From contig NZ_FQYW01000009.1 of NCBI RefSeq assembly GCF_900141865.1, positions 62,001 through 126,000 of the forward strand: 64,000 nt of DNA, read 5' to 3'. The notes beneath the pieces are model-generated. The model saw nothing but the letters and a program-made list of their open reading frames with translations, had not been told where the DNA came from and ran no database searches. Below are positions 62,338 through 64,000 of the stretch, piece by piece. The first letter of the stretch is position 1. Every line of letters begins with the position of its first letter. The translations under genes were made by a program, and so were the position numbers. The DNA comes from Anaerovibrio lipolyticus DSM 3074 (GTDB lineage Bacteria; Bacillota; Negativicutes; Selenomonadales; Selenomonadaceae).

Positions 62338-63565
62338 TTCTGTATATCCCCTTATACTTAGTTCGAACAACAGGACTACATATAAAAGCCGGATCATCTC
62401 CCTCATAGTCCTTATTCATCCAATTTTTCAAATTATATTGAGCGATTAACGGCTCTGGCATAGGCATATTATCTTCATCGACAATTAGATATCTATCTTC
62501 AACTGTCCAATTAGCATCATCCTTTAAAAAAGATGTGATGCGTTCAACAAAACTCTTTTTTGTTTGTGGCTTTTCATATAAACCAACGGTAGGAAACCAT
62601 GCCTCATATAAATCATAGAGGAATCCAAATGGCAGAAGATTCCACCTACATATAGGAAGAATCTCATCACAGAATCTCTTCATATTCCTGGTATATACTT
62701 TTTCAGTTGAAAATTCGACTTCAAACCACTTCTTCGCCATATCATGATAATCAGGATTGATTTCAATGTATTTGAATTTACGTCCAAGCCGTTTGGCTAC
62801 AACAGCGGTAGTTCCAGAACCACCAAATGGATCCAACACAATATCTCCCTCATTGGTTCCAGCCTTTAAGAAAAACTCTACAAGAGCCTGTGGAAATCGA
62901 GCTGGATGACCAATCCCAAACTGCTTACACAAGCGGTGAAAAGTATCATTACTACTGGTATTACTTATTGAAATAACGCTTCCTGGGTCTGCGCCGCCAT
63001 TATCCTTCCACGGATGACTTAAGTCAAAATTGTGGCGACTAGGACGAGAATTTGCATTTCTATCCCCCTTAGGAGTAGCTTGAAACAATTCCAACATCTT
63101 ATCACTATATGGTTTGCGTATGGCATCCATATTAAAGGTCCATTTTTCTGATTTACTGAACCACAAGCAATATTCATGAGATTTTTTTGTACGTCCCATC
63201 GTACCCCTGGAAAAAACATTTGGAGGAGTTGCTGGATTATACCAAATATAATCACGAACAAGATGGAAACCAACCTGTTCCACAAGCATAATCACCAGTT
63301 TAAAAACAAATATACTCTGATACTTTCCATCAAGTTTATCATTTATATTCAACACAAAACTTCCATGTGGCTTTAAAATACGGAACATTTCCTTTGCACG
63401 AGGAATAAACCAGTCATCAAATTGATCTGGTTTTATCTTTATCCCTGTTGTTCCATAATCTTTTATCTGATCTGCATATGGCGGAGAAGTAAAAATGAAA
63501 TCGATGCTGTTATCTGGCAGCTTTTTCATCTCCTCTAAACACTCACCACAAATAAACTGGTCCAT
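62330..63565 (-). CDS. Beta-class site-specific DNA methyltransferase (N4-cytosine or N6-adenine)
   Basis: 411 residues, first gene of the operon. Catalytic motif IV FTSPPYADQIKDYG (about 28-41) comes before the SAM motif DPFGGSGTTAVVAK (about 244-257), the order of beta-class enzymes; SPPY is more usual in N4-cytosine methylases. A C-terminal extension of about 120 residues is not typical of the core enzyme and may contact the partner. AGGGG lies 9 nt before the ATG. It marks host DNA as self; the recognition site is not readable. Confidence 0.93.
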   Translation of the reverse strand: MDQFICGECLEEMKKLPDNSIDFIFTSPPYADQIKDYGTTGIKIKPDQFDDWFIPRAKEMFRILKPHGSFVLNINDKLDGKYQSIFVFKLVIMLVEQVGFHLVRDYIWYNPATPPNVFSRGTMGRTKKSHEYCLWFSKSEKWTFNMDAIRKPYSDKMLELFQATPKGDRNANSRPSRHNFDLSHPWKDNGGADPGSVISISNTSSNDTFHRLCKQFGIGHPARFPQALVEFFLKAGTNEGDIVLDPFGGSGTTAVVAKRLGRKFKYIEINPDYHDMAKKWFEVEFSTEKVYTRNMKRFCDEILPICRWNLLPFGFLYDLYEAWFPTVGLYEKPQTKKSFVERITSFLKDDANWTVEDRYLIVDEDNMPMPEPLIAQYNLKNWMNKDYEGDDPAFICSPVVRTKYKGIYRND

Positions 63566-63598
63566 CTATTATTTCCCCTCATTTTTCCTTTGTTCATT

Positions 63599-63630
63599 AA
63601 GCTACTACATTGCGTAGCGGCTTTTTTATT
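63599..63630 (+). terminator. Terminator-like hairpin in the operon leader, plus orientation
   Basis: AAGCTACTAC / GTAGCGGCTT (one mismatch, 5-nt loop) followed by TTTTTTATTTT. No plus-strand gene precedes it. On the minus strand the same hairpin lies in the untranslated leader of the methyltransferase gene. Confidence 0.55.
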
Positions 63631-63710
63631 TTGGCTTTTATTTTTTAGGTTATTATTTTATGTCATAATAGTTAAATTCAATATAAACAATGCTTTTTCC
63701 TGCTCCTCAT

Positions 63711-63744
63711 ATAAAAAAAGCCGCCCTCCTAAGAGAGCAGCCTT
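63711..63744 (-). terminator. Terminator of the partial gene at the right edge
   Basis: Imperfect stem AAGGCTGCTCTC / GAGGGCGGCTT followed by TTTTTTTAT on the minus strand. Confidence 0.7.
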
Positions 63745-63755
63745 TCGTATATACC

Positions 63756-64000
63756 CTATTCAAACTCCGCCGTGAGCTTCCCGTAAAACTCCTTTGTAGA
63801 CTCCTCATCCGGTTCACCGTAATAAAATCCGACAACCGATGTTGTGTTGCACTTATCCTCCATTATGAAGGTCATGTCGCCATTCTGGGAGTACACCGTG
63901 TAGATTTCCCTCACAGCCTCCAGTGCCTCCTTTGTACCGCAGTCAGGACATATCTCCGTCCTGTCATCCTTCCTCGACAAGGCAGGATACCCAGTGTACT
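63756..64000 (-). CDS. Phage-type zinc-ribbon protein, N-terminal part missing
   Basis: The frame is open to the right edge. It reads YTGYPALSRKDDRTEIC followed by PDCGTKEALEAV, a motif common in small phage and prophage proteins with a CxxC zinc ribbon; the rest (FIMEDKCNTTSVVGFYYGEPD) is not assignable. A TTG at 63980 could be taken as a start, but the conserved text upstream of it shows that the real start lies outside the window. Together with the terminase relic it points to prophage DNA near the operon. Confidence 0.7.
   Translation of the reverse strand, partial: YTGYPALSRKDDRTEICPDCGTKEALEAVREIYTVYSQNGDMTFIMEDKCNTTSVVGFYYGEPDEESTKEFYGKLTAEFE

Noticed and set aside
55417-63565. Standard Dnd phosphorothioation system
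   Set aside because: Only a DndD-like ATPase is present; no cysteine desulfurase, DndB, DndC or clear DndE, and a methyltransferase takes the modification role.

Overview
The window looks like a chromosomal segment of a low-GC, diderm Firmicute of the class Negativicutes (order Selenomonadales, in the neighbourhood of Anaerovibrio or Selenomonas). This is inferred from the gene repertoire: a tandem dynamin, an N/C split chromate transporter, a LarA-type racemase, a polA-mutM-coaE-lytic transglycosylase run, and lipoproteins beside Firmicute-type RNA regulation. I could not run a search, so the genus is a guess.

Layout. 1-3.8 kb (minus): type I restriction-modification genes hsdR and hsdM, with hsdM cut by the left edge. 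4-12 kb (minus): double-GTPase dynamin, priA, a lipoprotein, apt, and a DJ-1/PfpI protein. 12-17.4 kb (plus): a secreted DUF4127-SGNH esterase fusion, a DUF362/ferredoxin protein and an iron alcohol dehydrogenase. 17.5-20 kb (minus): a DUF4143-type AAA ATPase and a Fic protein. 20-23 kb: a leaderless TetR regulator with an acyltransferase, a new 41-residue membrane peptide gene, and an mgtC-like gene behind a structured leader. 23-32.7 kb: an Ltp-repeat exported protein, larA, then a replication/repair run (polA, mutM, coaE, lytic transglycosylase) ending in an Abi/HEPN gene, and an L,D-transpeptidase. 32.8-42 kb: amino-acid permease, an orphan structured RNA, split chromate transporter, murI, a tyrosine recombinase, uraA-rluA, and class II fructose-bisphosphate aldolase. 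42-50 kb: a UvrD helicase with an embedded DEDDh exonuclease, a His/Gly-rich exported protein divergent from a two-component system, and a glycine riboswitch controlling an AGCS symporter. 50-55.4 kb: a HigBA-like toxin-antitoxin pair, then a graveyard of mobile DNA: terminase remnant, IS200/IS605 tnpA remnant, a decayed IS66 element, a Vsr-like nuclease fragment and the end of a second IS66. 55.4-63.6 kb (minus): a compact seven-gene operon with the look of a defence system. The right edge holds a partial phage-type zinc-ribbon protein.

The most interesting block is the 55.4-63.6 kb operon. In transcription order it encodes a beta-class DNA methyltransferase, a methylase-associated protein, a PLD-nuclease/SF2 helicase, a 63-residue protein, a Rad50/DndD-like ATPase with a CxxC hook, a 125-residue protein, and a sigma-70-like protein with a long unfamiliar N-terminal half. 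Four junctions overlap or are coupled, so the genes probably act together. Modification would come from the methyltransferase, DNA cutting or translocation from the helicase-nuclease and the SMC-like ATPase, and a dedicated sigma factor could tune expression. I do not recognise this exact set as a named system.

Other points worth a second look: a 55-bp palindromic element found twice with compensating stem changes, a promoter-flanked orphan RNA upstream of the chromate transporter, and a TetR operator that exactly fills its own promoter spacer.
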